Shown: one piece after another, positions 1 through 7,996 of the stretch
Position numbering within the stretch: position 1 is the stretch's first letter
Layout: every line of letters starts with the position of its first letter
NCBI GenBank assembly: GCA_963834425.1
Contig: CAWIBR010000022.1
Location: forward strand, 1-64,000
Source: CAVURS01 sp963834425
GTDB taxonomy: Bacteria; Actinomycetota; Actinomycetes; Actinomycetales; CAVURS01
Reading direction: 5' to 3'
Length of the DNA stretch: 64,000 bases
Translations under genes and position numbers: made by a program
Notes under the pieces: model-generated
The model's input: only the letters and a program-made list of their open reading frames with translations
Databases searched by the model: none
What the model was told of the DNA's origin: nothing

Positions 1-11
1 GTGCTGGTTGA

Positions 12-191
12 TCAGGCCCGATGGGCGACCAACCGCCGACGGGCGCGCCGTGCGGCTTCCTGCGCCTGCTGAGCCCTCCGCTCAGCTCGCGCCAGGCGAG
101 CCAGATGACGGGCGGCCCTGGACTGTTCGGCCTGGTCCTGCAGCTCGCGCTGTCGGGATCGGGCCAGATCTTCGTACATGAACTGATACAT
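12..191 (-). CDS. Small arginine-rich protein downstream of whiB7
   Basis: Encodes 59 residues, highly charged, with runs of Arg, Ala and Gln that would form one long basic helix; no transmembrane segment and no domain I recognise. The ATG at 189-191 is preceded by an AAGGAG ribosome site 7 nt upstream, which decides this start over the longer open frame reaching 383. It lies 73 bp after whiB7 on the same strand with no obvious terminator between, so it is probably read on the whiB7 transcript and would rise under translation stress. Function unknown; a nucleic-acid or ribosome-binding role is only a guess from composition. Confidence 0.6.
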   Translation of the reverse strand: MYQFMYEDLARSRQRELQDQAEQSRAARHLARLARAERRAQQAQEAARRARRRLVAHRA

Positions 192-264
192 GGTGAAACT
201 CCTTGGGTCACAACGTGTTTGGTCACTTCGGTGGGTCTTGCGGTTCAGCGAATGCGAGCGCGAG

Positions 265-564
265 TCATGCGGCGACCTCGCTCTTCCGGGGCCGTCCCCG
301 CGGCCGCTTGCGCGGCACGACGACGCCCTGGAGGAACAGCTCGCCACCCCACACGCCCCACGGCTCACGCCGCTCGCGGGCACCCGCCAAACAGGCGGCC
401 AAGACCGGGCAGTCCCGGCACAGGGCCTTGGCCTGCTCGACGTGCTCCGGGAGCTCGGCGAACCAGAGCTCGGCGTCTTGCACCCGGCAGGGGATCTCGC
501 TGCGCGCCGCGTCCTCGTCGACCTCGTGGTCGACCAACGCGTCGAGCAGGACCGAGAGCTGCAT
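265..564 (-). CDS. whiB7: WhiB7 family iron-sulfur transcriptional activator
   Basis: A 99-residue Wbl protein. Four cysteines (26, 49, 52, 58) fit the [4Fe-4S] ligands, followed by the GVWGG turn at about 70-74 that docks on the housekeeping sigma factor, and a C-terminal AT-hook RGRPRK at 89-94. The EPWGVWGG plus AT-hook combination is diagnostic for WhiB7, the activator of intrinsic resistance to ribosome-targeting antibiotics. The ATG at 564 is chosen over a GTG at 573 because AGGAGG sits 8 nt before the ATG and overlaps the GTG. It lies downstream of uvrD2, as in mycobacteria. Its leader carries a promoter, an upstream ORF and a terminator, listed separately. Confidence 0.95.
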   Translation of the reverse strand: MQLSVLLDALVDHEVDEDAARSEIPCRVQDAELWFAELPEHVEQAKALCRDCPVLAACLAGARERREPWGVWGGELFLQGVVVPRKRPRGRPRKSEVAA

Positions 565-657
565 CGGGGTCACCTCCTGTGTGTCGTCGTCCCGACTTGT
601 GGTCGGGCTGTGCTGTCACTTGTGGTCGATTGCTGGATCTGGATCTGGCGACCGGAC

Positions 658-701
658 AAACAAAAAGGCCGCGGATCCCGGTTCTCGGGATTCCGCGGCC
701 T
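658..701 (-). terminator. Intrinsic terminator in the whiB7 leader (attenuator)
   Basis: Read on the minus strand, 701 to 666 forms a hairpin: 9 bp (AGGCCGCGG with CCGCGGCCT), a bulged A, then 6 more bp around a 5-nt loop. It is followed at once by TTTTTGTTTG. This is a textbook Rho-independent terminator, unusual in an actinomycete. It lies 22 nt after the stop of the 77-codon upstream ORF and about 95 nt before the whiB7 ATG, so it can end transcription before whiB7. Its foot shares three bases with a competing hairpin at 699-741. Confidence 0.85.
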
Positions 702-741
702 GGAGGGCGCCGGTTGTTTCACTAAACCGGTGGGCTCCAGG
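699..741 (-). promoter_or_regulatory. Candidate antiterminator hairpin spanning the uORF stop codon
   Basis: Two nested inverted repeats: CCTGGAG/CTCCAGG (735-741 with 699-705) and CCGGTT/AACCGG (725-730 with 710-715), separated by a symmetric 4x4 internal loop. The 9-nt apical loop 716-724 contains the TAG stop of the upstream ORF. The 3' arm takes AGG from the foot of the terminator stem. A ribosome finishing the ORF would melt this hairpin, while a stalled or absent ribosome would let it form. The pairing is seen directly; the switch function is inferred. Confidence 0.55.
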
Positions 742-955
742 TCAGGTAACCCGAGGTGGGGGCCTTGGTCGTGCTATCCGTCTGCATGCCATAACCGAAG
801 GCGCTGGCGAAGCCGGTGGAGGGCACAGTGGTCCCCTGGACCGAGACGGTGAGGACTGCGGGGATCACTGGCCGGACACGCGGGAAGGCGCGCACGGAGG
901 TCTCGCTGCAGCTCGAGTGCTTGTCCAGCACCGCCAGCGCGATGACGTTCTCCAT
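722..955 (-). CDS. 77-codon upstream ORF in the whiB7 leader
   Basis: Encodes 77 residues beginning MENVIALAVLDKH, with no recognisable domain. The ATG at 953-955 has a good GGGAGG ribosome site about 6 nt upstream. The ORF fills the space between a WhiB7-type promoter (1008-1045) and the terminator at 658-701, and its stop codon lies in the loop of the competing hairpin. Known whiB7 genes are controlled by leader ORFs whose translation state decides transcription read-through, so this is probably the sensing ORF. It could instead be an independent small protein with its own terminator. Confidence 0.65.
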   Translation of the reverse strand: MENVIALAVLDKHSSCSETSVRAFPRVRPVIPAVLTVSVQGTTVPSTGFASAFGYGMQTDSTTKAPTSGYLTWSPPV

Positions 956-1007
956 GACACACCTCCCAACCTGGCTCGACGAGTCCGCCCTTCGGGCGGA
1001 CTTCGCC

Positions 1008-1045
1008 AGGGTAGAGGACCCCTCAGCGAGGGCACAACGCATTTT
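1008..1045 (-). promoter_or_regulatory. WhiB7-type autoregulated promoter
   Basis: Minus strand: AAAAT (1041-1045), a 3-bp gap, -35 TTGTGC (1032-1037), an 18-bp spacer, and -10 TACCCT (1008-1013). An A/T block three bases upstream of the -35 is the AT-hook contact described for WhiB7 promoters. It starts just after the uvrD2 stop codon. The predicted 5' end near 1001 falls at a perfect 8-bp hairpin with a TTC loop (983-1001), which would cap the transcript. Confidence 0.7.
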
Positions 1046-1053
1046 CCGGCCAA

Positions 1054-3219
1054 TCATTCTTGCGTCGTCTGATCGTGATCCGGCGGGCCTCCAGGAGCCG
1101 GGTCCTTCCCGTCGCCGGCCTCGCCCAGCAGGGCCAGAACCTGCTCGCCGTACCGCTCGAGCTTCATGGCGCCGACGCCGGCGATGCCGGCCAGCTCCTC
1201 CAGGCTCTCCGGCCGGGTCTCGGCGATGGCGGTCAGGGTGGCATCCGTGAACACGACGTACGCCGGGACCTTGGCCGTGCTCGAGGTCTCCAGCCGCCAG
1301 GCGCGCAGGGCCTCGAAGGTCGTCTCGTCGTAGGTCGGCGGGCAGTCCGAGCACCGTCCGACCTTGCGCTCGGCGCCGGTCATCAGGGCCCGGCCGCAGC
1401 TCCGGCACGCCGTCGGCATCGGCTTGCCCTTGCCTCGTTTCGGGCTGGAACCTGCTGTGCCGTAACGGGTTTCGTCGAGCTCCGGATCGACCGGGCGCAG
1501 CCCGTCGAGGAACCGCGAGGGCTTGCGGCCGGCCCGGCCACCCGGCGTGCGGGACCGGGCCCAGGACAGGTTGAGATGCTCGCGGGCCCGCGTGACGCCG
1601 ACGTAGAGCAGCCGGCGCTCCTCCTCGACCGCGGTCAGCCCCTCGGCGAAGCTGATCGGCAGCAGGCCCTCGGTGAGCCCGATCAGGAAGACCGCGTCCC
1701 ACTCCAGCCCCTTGGCCGCGTGCAGCGAGGCCAGCGTCACCCCCTCCACCGTCGGCGCATGCTGAGCGGCCGCGCGCTCGTCGAGCTCGGCGACCAGGTC
1801 GCTCAGGGTCGCGCCCGGACGGGCGACGTCGAGGTCGTCGGCCAAGGCCGCGAGCGCCTGCAGGGACTCCCAGCGCTCGCGCACTGCTCCGGTGCCCGAG
1901 GGCGGCTCGGTCGACCAGCCGGCGGCCGAGAGGGCCTCGCGGGTCGCCTCCCCCAGCGGCATTGACTGGTCGCCGGCCCGGGCCGCACCGCGGAGCAGGA
2001 CGATCGCATCGCGCACCTCCCGACGGGCGAAGAACCGCTCGCCGCCGCGCAGCACGTACGGCACGCCGGCCTCGGCCAGCGCCTGCTCGAGCGGTTCGGA
2101 CTGGGCGTTGGTCCGGTAGAGCACCGAGATCTCGCTGGCCCGCACGCCACCGGCGATCAGCTTGGCCGCCGCGGTGGCCACTCCGGCCGCCTCGGCCACG
2201 TCATCGGCGTACGCCGTGAACTGCGGCTCGGGCCCGGGCGGGCGCTGCGCGACCAGCTCCAGCCGGGCCGACCGGGCCAGGCCACCGGCGCGCGCGAGCA
2301 GGCCGTTGGCCAGGTGTACGACCTGCGGGGTCGAGCGGTAGTCGCGGACCAGCTTGACCACCCGGGCGCCCGGGTAGCGCTGGGCGAAGCCGAGCAGGTG
2401 CTGCGGGCTGGCGCCGGTGAAGGAGTAGATCGTCTGGGCCGCGTCGCCGACGACGCACAGGTCGTCGCGCCCGCCCAGCCAGAGGTCGAGCAGGCGCTGC
2501 TGGAGCGGGTTGACGTCCTGGTACTCATCGACGACGAAGTGGCGGTACTGCTCGCGCACCGTCTGGGCGATCTGCGGGTTCTCCTGGAGCACGCCGGCGG
2601 TGACGAGCAGGACGTCCTCGAAGTCGATGACGCCGCGCTCCTCCTTGGCCTGCTCGTAGCCCTCGAGCAACCGGGCCACCGCCGTCGGGTCCTGGCCGGC
2701 CGGGTCGCGTCCGGCCCGGCGGGCGGCTGCGGCGTAGGTGTCCGGCGTGAGCAGGCTGACCTTGGCCCATTCCACCTCGGCCGCCAGGTCGCGCACCGCG
2801 GCCCGGTCGGTCGGCAACCGCAGGCGGGACGCGGCTTCGGCCACCAGCCCGGCCTTCTGCGGGAGCACCTCGGGCGCAGCGCCGCCGATGGCCTGCGGCC
2901 AGAAGTAGTGCAGCTGGCGCAGAGCGGCGGCGTGGAACGTGCGGGCCTGCACGCCGGGGACGCCCAGGTCGCGCAGCCGCGAGCGCATCTCCCCGGCGGC
3001 CCGGGCGGTGAACGTCACGGCCAGCACCCGCTGGGGGGCGAACACGCCGGAGAGCACGCCGTAGGCGATCCGGTGGGTAATCGCCCGGGTCTTGCCCGTG
3101 CCGGCGCCGGCGAGCACGCACAGCGGCCCGGTCAGGGCGCTGGCGACCTCGCGTTGCTCCGGGTCGAGGGCGTCGAGCACCGCGTCGGCAGTGCCTGGAG
3201 GCGGGGTCGTCACGGACAT
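1054..3219 (-). CDS. uvrD2: ATP-dependent DNA helicase UvrD2
   Basis: SF1A helicase of about 721 residues. Visible motifs: Walker A GAGTGKT at 38-44, DEYQD Walker B, HAAKGLEW motif V and YVGVTRARE motif VI. A tetracysteine linker (CRSC...CSDC) and a C-terminal HRDC domain ending in a helix-hairpin-helix-like GIAGVGAMKLERYG follow. This order is specific to actinobacterial UvrD2, which unwinds 3'-tailed duplexes in repair. The ATG at 3219 is chosen because AGG lies 9 nt upstream; an earlier ATG at 3228 lies right against it. It is divergent from mycoredoxin and upstream of whiB7, the mycobacterial arrangement. Confidence 0.95.
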   Translation of the reverse strand: MSVTTPPPGTADAVLDALDPEQREVASALTGPLCVLAGAGTGKTRAITHRIAYGVLSGVFAPQRVLAVTFTARAAGEMRSRLRDLGVPGVQARTFHAAALRQLHYFWPQAIGGAAPEVLPQKAGLVAEAASRLRLPTDRAAVRDLAAEVEWAKVSLLTPDTYAAAARRAGRDPAGQDPTAVARLLEGYEQAKEERGVIDFEDVLLVTAGVLQENPQIAQTVREQYRHFVVDEYQDVNPLQQRLLDLWLGGRDDLCVVGDAAQTIYSFTGASPQHLLGFAQRYPGARVVKLVRDYRSTPQVVHLANGLLARAGGLARSARLELVAQRPPGPEPQFTAYADDVAEAAGVATAAAKLIAGGVRASEISVLYRTNAQSEPLEQALAEAGVPYVLRGGERFFARREVRDAIVLLRGAARAGDQSMPLGEATREALSAAGWSTEPPSGTGAVRERWESLQALAALADDLDVARPGATLSDLVAELDERAAAQHAPTVEGVTLASLHAAKGLEWDAVFLIGLTEGLLPISFAEGLTAVEEERRLLYVGVTRAREHLNLSWARSRTPGGRAGRKPSRFLDGLRPVDPELDETRYGTAGSSPKRGKGKPMPTACRSCGRALMTGAERKVGRCSDCPPTYDETTFEALRAWRLETSSTAKVPAYVVFTDATLTAIAETRPESLEELAGIAGVGAMKLERYGEQVLALLGEAGDGKDPAPGGPPDHDQTTQE

Positions 3220-3286
3220 CGCCGCCATCCTGACAGCCGGGGCTGACGGCTCCGTCATGGCTACACGACAGCTCCACGACGGCTCA

Positions 3287-3312
3287 GGAATCAGTGCGGT
3301 CGCGCCGATGTT
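3287..3312 (+). promoter_or_regulatory. SigR/SigH-type promoter of the mycoredoxin gene
   Basis: GGAAT at 3287-3291, exactly 18 nt, then GTT at 3310-3312. This equals the consensus for the thiol-stress ECF sigma factor (SigR in Streptomyces, SigH in mycobacteria). It lies about 60 nt upstream of a glutaredoxin-like gene, a typical regulon member. Confidence 0.6.
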
Positions 3313-3374
3313 CACCGAGGGAGAAACTTGATCGGTCAACCACTGGACGACAGCTCACGAAGGAGCAAGCGCAG

Positions 3375-3641
3375 ATGCCGCAGCACCCGGAAAATCCGGC
3401 CCCCGGGACCGTCACGATGTACTCCACGACCTGGTGCGGCTACTGCCGCCGGCTCAAGACGCTCCTGGACCGCGAGGGCATCGCGTACACCGAGGTCAAC
3501 ATCGAGACCGACGAGACCTCCGCGGACTTCGTGATGAGCGTCAACGGCGGCAACCAGACCGTTCCGACGGTGCTCTTCCCGGACGGCACGGCCGCGACCA
3601 ACCCCAGCCTGCAGGACGTCAAGGACCGCTTGGCGGCCTGA
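3375..3641 (+). CDS. mrx1: Mycoredoxin (glutaredoxin-like)
   Basis: An 88-residue thioredoxin-fold protein with the redox motif WCGYC (Cys21, Cys24) and the cis-proline segment TVPTV. In actinobacteria this family reduces mycothiol mixed disulfides using mycothiol. The ATG at 3375 follows GAAGGAG by 10 nt; an open frame runs further upstream but carries no ribosome site. It is divergent from uvrD2, matching Rv3198A beside uvrD2, and a sigma-R-type promoter lies upstream. Confidence 0.93.
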   Translation: MPQHPENPAPGTVTMYSTTWCGYCRRLKTLLDREGIAYTEVNIETDETSADFVMSVNGGNQTVPTVLFPDGTAATNPSLQDVKDRLAA

Positions 3642-3684
3642 CCTGAGGGTCACCCCGCTCTCCACCGCCGCCCTGGCCACGACC

Positions 3685-4311
3685 GTGGCCGAGGCGGCGG
3701 TTTCGTTGTCGGTTGCGGCAGCCGCCGGAGTCGGCCCGGGCACTCCGCCGTACGGCGTGCGCGTCGGCGTGGACGGAGCCCTGACCGCGGACACCGCGCT
3801 GTTGGCCGAGGCGATCGCGGGCGCCGTCGCCGATGCCGGCCGGCCGGTCGTGCGGGTCAGCCGCGACGGCTTCGTGCGCCCGCGATCGGTCCGGTTGGAG
3901 CTGGGCGCAGAGGATGCCGATGCGGGCTGGGAGCGGTGGTACGACGACGGGGCGCTGCGCCGCGAGGTCCTCGACCCGCTCGGAGCCGGCGGGGCGATGC
4001 AGCTGCTGCCCGTGCTCTGGGATGCGGAGCGCGACCGGTCCGCGCGAGCCGCGCGCCTGCCGGCTGCGCCCGGGACGGTCGTGGTCGTCGACGGCCCCTA
4101 CCTGCTGCGCTGGGAGCTGGCCGACGCCTTCGACCTGGTCGTGCACCTGGCCGTCTCGCCGGCGGGGCTCGCCCGGCGCTGCCCGGCCGACGACCTGGCC
4201 CGAGTCGCCGGCTCGTGGGCCCGCTACCTGGCCGAGACCGACCCGGCCGAGCGCGCGTCGTACGTCGTCCGGCTCGAGGACCCGCGCCACCCCGCGCTCG
4301 TCACGCGTTGA
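3685..4311 (+). CDS. Uridine-kinase-like P-loop protein with degenerate Walker A
   Basis: About 208 residues. The order GVDGALTADTALLAEAIA, RVSRDGF, a WYDDGALRREVLDPL segment, VVVVDGPYLL and RYLAETDPAERA follows the uridine kinase/phosphoribulokinase-like family. The P-loop lacks the usual GxGKT lysine, so phosphoryl transfer is doubtful. The GTG at 3685 is the first plausible start but has no good ribosome site, and the frame is open back to the mycoredoxin stop, so the true start is uncertain. It is convergent with pyruvate carboxylase. Confidence 0.7.
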   Translation: MAEAAVSLSVAAAAGVGPGTPPYGVRVGVDGALTADTALLAEAIAGAVADAGRPVVRVSRDGFVRPRSVRLELGAEDADAGWERWYDDGALRREVLDPLGAGGAMQLLPVLWDAERDRSARAARLPAAPGTVVVVDGPYLLRWELADAFDLVVHLAVSPAGLARRCPADDLARVAGSWARYLAETDPAERASYVVRLEDPRHPALVTR

Positions 4312-4320
4312 CCCCGCTCA

Positions 4321-4407
4321 AGACAGTCCGTCGTGTCCCTGAGCCGACACCCCGACCCAGCGTTCCGCTCGACCGGCGCGTCGACCGATATCCACGACGG
4401 ACTGTCT
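4321..4407. repeat. Perfect 15-bp inverted repeat between convergent genes
   Basis: AGACAGTCCGTCGTG at 4321-4335 is repeated inverted at 4393-4407 with 57 bp between. It begins 9 bp after the kinase-like gene and ends 12 bp before the pyc stop. It could be a bidirectional terminator or a remnant of a small inverted-repeat element. No T-run follows either arm. Confidence 0.6.
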
Positions 4408-4419
4408 GCTGCCCAGCAG

Positions 4420-7400
4420 TCAGTCCGGCGTCACGACCAGCAGGAGGTCGCCGCCCTCGACCTGGGCGACCCGGGCCAGCGCGACCCGGGTCACGGTGCC
4501 GGCGACCGCCGTCGTGATCGAGGCCTCCATCTTCATCGCCTCGATGGTCGCGACCGACTGACCGGCGGCGACCGAGTCGCCTTCAGACACGGCCAGCGTC
4601 ACGACGCCGCCGAACGGCGCCGCCACCTGGCCCGAATCGGCCGGGTTGGCCTTCTCGGTCGCCGGGACGTCGCTGGCCACGGCTCGGTCGCGCACCTGGA
4701 TGGGACGCAGCTGACCGTTCAGGGTGCACATGACGGTGCGCATACCCCGCTCGTCCGGCTCGCTGATCGCCTCGAGCCCGGCGAACAGGCGCACCCCCTC
4801 CTCCAGCAGCACCTCGTGCTCCTCGCCGGGGCGCAGTCCGTAGAGGTACTCCAGCGTCGGCACGACGGTGAGGTCGCCGTACTGCGCCCGAGAGTCGGCC
4901 AGCTCGCGCGTGGGACCCGGGAAGAGCAGCCGGTTGAGCGCCGCGCGGGGGCGCGCGGCCAGGTCGGCCCGGTCGTCGTCGGCGAGGTGCTCCTCGCGCG
5001 GCTTGATCGTGCGACCGGCCAAAGCCTTGGTGCGGAAGGGTTCTGGCCATCCCCCCGGCGGGTCACCGAGCTCACCGGACAGGAAACCGATGACCGAGTC
5101 GGGGATGTCGAACCGGGCCGGGTCGGCCGCGAACTCGGCCGGGTCGGCGCCCACGGCGACCAGGTGCAGGGCCAGGTCGCCGACCACCTTGCTGCTCGGG
5201 GTGACCTTGACGATGTGGCCCAGGATCCGGTCGGCGGCGGCGTACATGTCCTCGACCTGCTCGAACTTCTCCCCCAGGCCGAGCGCGATGGCCTGCTGGC
5301 GCAGGTTGGACAGCTGACCACCCGGGATCTCGTGCACGTAGACCCGCCCGGTCGGCGCGGGCACGCCCGACTCGAACGGCGCGTAGAGCCGCCGGACGGC
5401 CTCCCAGTAGGGCTCGAGGGACATCACGGCCGTCAGGTCGAGTCCGGTCTCGCGCGGGCTGTGATCGGTGGCGGCGACCAGCGCGGTCATCGAGGGCTGG
5501 CTCGTCGTGCCGGACATCGGTGCGCTCGCGGCATCGACCGCGTCGACCCCCGCGTCGATCGCCGCCAACAGCGTGGCCAGCTGGCCGCCAGCCGTGTCGT
5601 GCGTGTGCAGGTGCACCGGCAGGTCGAAGCGCTCGCGCAGTGCGGTCACCAGGGTGCGGGCGGCCGGCGCGCGCAGCAGCCCGGCCATGTCCTTGATGGC
5701 GAGCACGTGCGCACCTTCACCGACGATCCGCTCCGCCAACCGCAGGTAGTAGTCGAGGGTGTAGAGCCGCTCGTCGGGGTCGGAGAGGTCGCCGGTGTAG
5801 CACAGGGCGACCTCGGCCACCGCCGTGCCGGTCGCGCGGACGGCCGCGATCGCCGGCCGCATCTGCTCGATGTCGTTGAGCGCGTCGAAGATCCGGAAGA
5901 CGTCGATCCCGCTCGAAGCCGCCTCGGCCACAAAGGAATCCGTGACCTCGACCGGGTACGGCGTGTAGCCGACGGTGTTGCGTCCACGCAGCAGCATCTG
6001 CAGGCACAGGTTGGGCATCGCTGCGCGCAACGTCGACAGCCGCTCCCACGGGTCCTCGGCCAGGAAGCGCAGGGCCACGTCGTACGTCGCGCCACCCCAG
6101 GCCTCGACGCTCCACAGCTGCGGGGTCAGCCGGGCCACGTGACCCGCGACCGCGGCCAGGTCCCGGGTGCGGACCCGGGTCGCCAACAACGACTGGTGCG
6201 CGTCGCGGAACGTCGTGTCGGTCACGCGCACCTGGGCCTCGGCCCGCAGCTCCGCCGCGAAACGCTCGGGACCTAGCTCTCGCAACCGATCCCGGCTCCC
6301 ACTCGGTGGCGGCGCATCGGCGGCCGGGCCGAGATCGGGCAGCTTGGTGGCGGGCTCGAGACTCGCGCGTGGGTCGCCGTACGGGCGGTTGACCGTGACG
6401 TCGGCCAGGTAGGTGAGCAGCTTGGTGCCGCGGTCGGCACTCGCCCGCGCGGTCAGCAGCTCCGGATGGGTCTCGATGAACGACGTGGTGACGCCACCCG
6501 CGATGAAGTCCGGGTCGTCCAGGACCCCTTGCAGGAAGGGGATATTCGTCGCGACGCCGCGGATCCGGAACTCGGCCACCGCTCGCCGGGCCCGGGCGAC
6601 CGCAGACGGGAAGTCACGGCCCCGGCAGGTGAGCTTGGTCAGCAGTGAGTCGAAGTGGGCGCTGATCTCCGCGCCGGCGAAGGTCGTGCCGCCGTCGAGC
6701 CGGACTCCCGCCCCACCGGGTGAGCGGTAGGCCGTGATCCGGCCCGTGTCCGGGCGGAAGCCGTTGGCCGGGTCCTCGGTCGTGATCCGGCACTGCAGCG
6801 CAGCTCCACGGACCCGAATCTCGCTCTGCCGCAACCCGATACCCTCGAGCGTCTCTCCCGACGCAATCCGCATCTGGGACTGGACCAGGTCGACGTCGGT
6901 CACCTCCTCGGTGACCGTGTGCTCGACCTGGATCCGCGGGTTCATCTCGATGAAGACGTGTCGGCCGGCCGGGTCGACCAGGAACTCGACGGTGCCGGCG
7001 TTGACGTAGCCGATCCGCCGGGCGAAGGCGACGGCGTCCGCGCAGATGCGTTCGCGCAGCGCCGGGTCCAGATGCGGGGCCGGCGCGATCTCGACGACCT
7101 TCTGGTGGCGGCGCTGCACCGAGCAGTCGCGTTCGAAGAGGTGGATGACCTCGCCGGTGGCGTCGGCCAGGATCTGCACCTCGATGTGCCGGGGCTCGAC
7201 CACCGCCTGCTCCAGGAAGACCGTCGGGTCGCCGAACGCCGACTCGGCCTCTCGCATCGCGACCTCGACCGCGGCCTGCAGCTCCTCGGGCCGCTCGACC
7301 CGGCGCATCCCCCGGCCACCGCCGCCGGCCACGGCCTTGACGAAGACGGGGAACTGTAAGTCACCGCCGCGGCCGACGATCTCGGCCACCGAGGCCGACG

Positions 7401-7809
7401 GAGCGACGCTCTCGAGCACCGGCACGCCGGCCTCGCGAGCCGCGGCGATGGCCGTCGCCTTGTTGCCGGTGAGGTGCAGCACGCTGGGGGGCGGCCCGAT
7501 GAAGGTGATGCCCGCCCGCTCACAGGCTTCGGCCAGCGCCGGGTTCTCGGACAGGAACCCGTAGCCGGGATAGACCGCGTCCGCTCCCGCCTGGAGCGCG
7601 GCGCCGACGATGGCCTCGGGATCGAGATAGGCCCGCACCGGGTGACCGCGCTCGCCGATCTCGTACGCCGCGTCGGCCTTCAGCCGGTGCTCGGAGTTGC
7701 GGTCCTCCCAGGGGAAGACGGCAACCGTGCGCGCCCCCAGTTCGTACGCGGCACGGAACGCCCGGACGGCGATCTCGCCCCGGTTGGCCACCAGCACGGT
7801 GCGGAACAC
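4420..7809 (-). CDS. pyc: Pyruvate carboxylase
   Basis: About 1129 residues in three parts: an N-terminal biotin carboxylase (VANRGEIAVRAFRAA, ATP-grasp with KAVAGGGGRGM), a central HMGL-like carboxyltransferase (DTTFRDAHQSLLATR; metal-site HLHTHD), and a C-terminal biotinyl domain with EAMKME, where Lys1093 carries biotin. It makes oxaloacetate from pyruvate and bicarbonate. The GTG at 7809 gives MFRTVLVANRGEIA, matching family starts; a GTG 16 codons upstream (7857) is possible. Length agrees with mycobacterial Pca. The frame is intact, unlike several neighbours. Confidence 0.96.
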   Translation of the reverse strand: MFRTVLVANRGEIAVRAFRAAYELGARTVAVFPWEDRNSEHRLKADAAYEIGERGHPVRAYLDPEAIVGAALQAGADAVYPGYGFLSENPALAEACERAGITFIGPPPSVLHLTGNKATAIAAAREAGVPVLESVAPSASVAEIVGRGGDLQFPVFVKAVAGGGGRGMRRVERPEELQAAVEVAMREAESAFGDPTVFLEQAVVEPRHIEVQILADATGEVIHLFERDCSVQRRHQKVVEIAPAPHLDPALRERICADAVAFARRIGYVNAGTVEFLVDPAGRHVFIEMNPRIQVEHTVTEEVTDVDLVQSQMRIASGETLEGIGLRQSEIRVRGAALQCRITTEDPANGFRPDTGRITAYRSPGGAGVRLDGGTTFAGAEISAHFDSLLTKLTCRGRDFPSAVARARRAVAEFRIRGVATNIPFLQGVLDDPDFIAGGVTTSFIETHPELLTARASADRGTKLLTYLADVTVNRPYGDPRASLEPATKLPDLGPAADAPPPSGSRDRLRELGPERFAAELRAEAQVRVTDTTFRDAHQSLLATRVRTRDLAAVAGHVARLTPQLWSVEAWGGATYDVALRFLAEDPWERLSTLRAAMPNLCLQMLLRGRNTVGYTPYPVEVTDSFVAEAASSGIDVFRIFDALNDIEQMRPAIAAVRATGTAVAEVALCYTGDLSDPDERLYTLDYYLRLAERIVGEGAHVLAIKDMAGLLRAPAARTLVTALRERFDLPVHLHTHDTAGGQLATLLAAIDAGVDAVDAASAPMSGTTSQPSMTALVAATDHSPRETGLDLTAVMSLEPYWEAVRRLYAPFESGVPAPTGRVYVHEIPGGQLSNLRQQAIALGLGEKFEQVEDMYAAADRILGHIVKVTPSSKVVGDLALHLVAVGADPAEFAADPARFDIPDSVIGFLSGELGDPPGGWPEPFRTKALAGRTIKPREEHLADDDRADLAARPRAALNRLLFPGPTRELADSRAQYGDLTVVPTLEYLYGLRPGEEHEVLLEEGVRLFAGLEAISEPDERGMRTVMCTLNGQLRPIQVRDRAVASDVPATEKANPADSGQVAAPFGGVVTLAVSEGDSVAAGQSVATIEAMKMEASITTAVAGTVTRVALARVAQVEGGDLLLVVTPD

Positions 7810-7996
7810 GAGTCCTATCGTCGTGGCTCGGGCACCGGCGCGTGCAGAGGCGTCCACCAGTCGAAACGTCCCCGTGACCTTGCACCCGGTCGAGCGTCCG
7901 GGCAGCCGGAGCGAGAATCTCTAGTCTGCCGATAGGAAATTCGCAGTTATAGTGGCCAGTAACCCGCCCCTGCATCTGCGCGAAAGCGAGCCCCCC

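Noticed and set aside
722..955. Idea that the 77-codon whiB7 leader ORF is a RiPP or lasso-peptide precursor
   Set aside because: No leader/core pattern, maturase genes or cyclase genes nearby; its position between promoter and attenuator explains it better.
4333..6276. 647-codon open frame on the plus strand opposite pyc
   Set aside because: It is rich in Arg, Gly, His and Gln with no family motif and lies antisense to the well-supported pyruvate carboxylase; typical high-GC antisense shadow.
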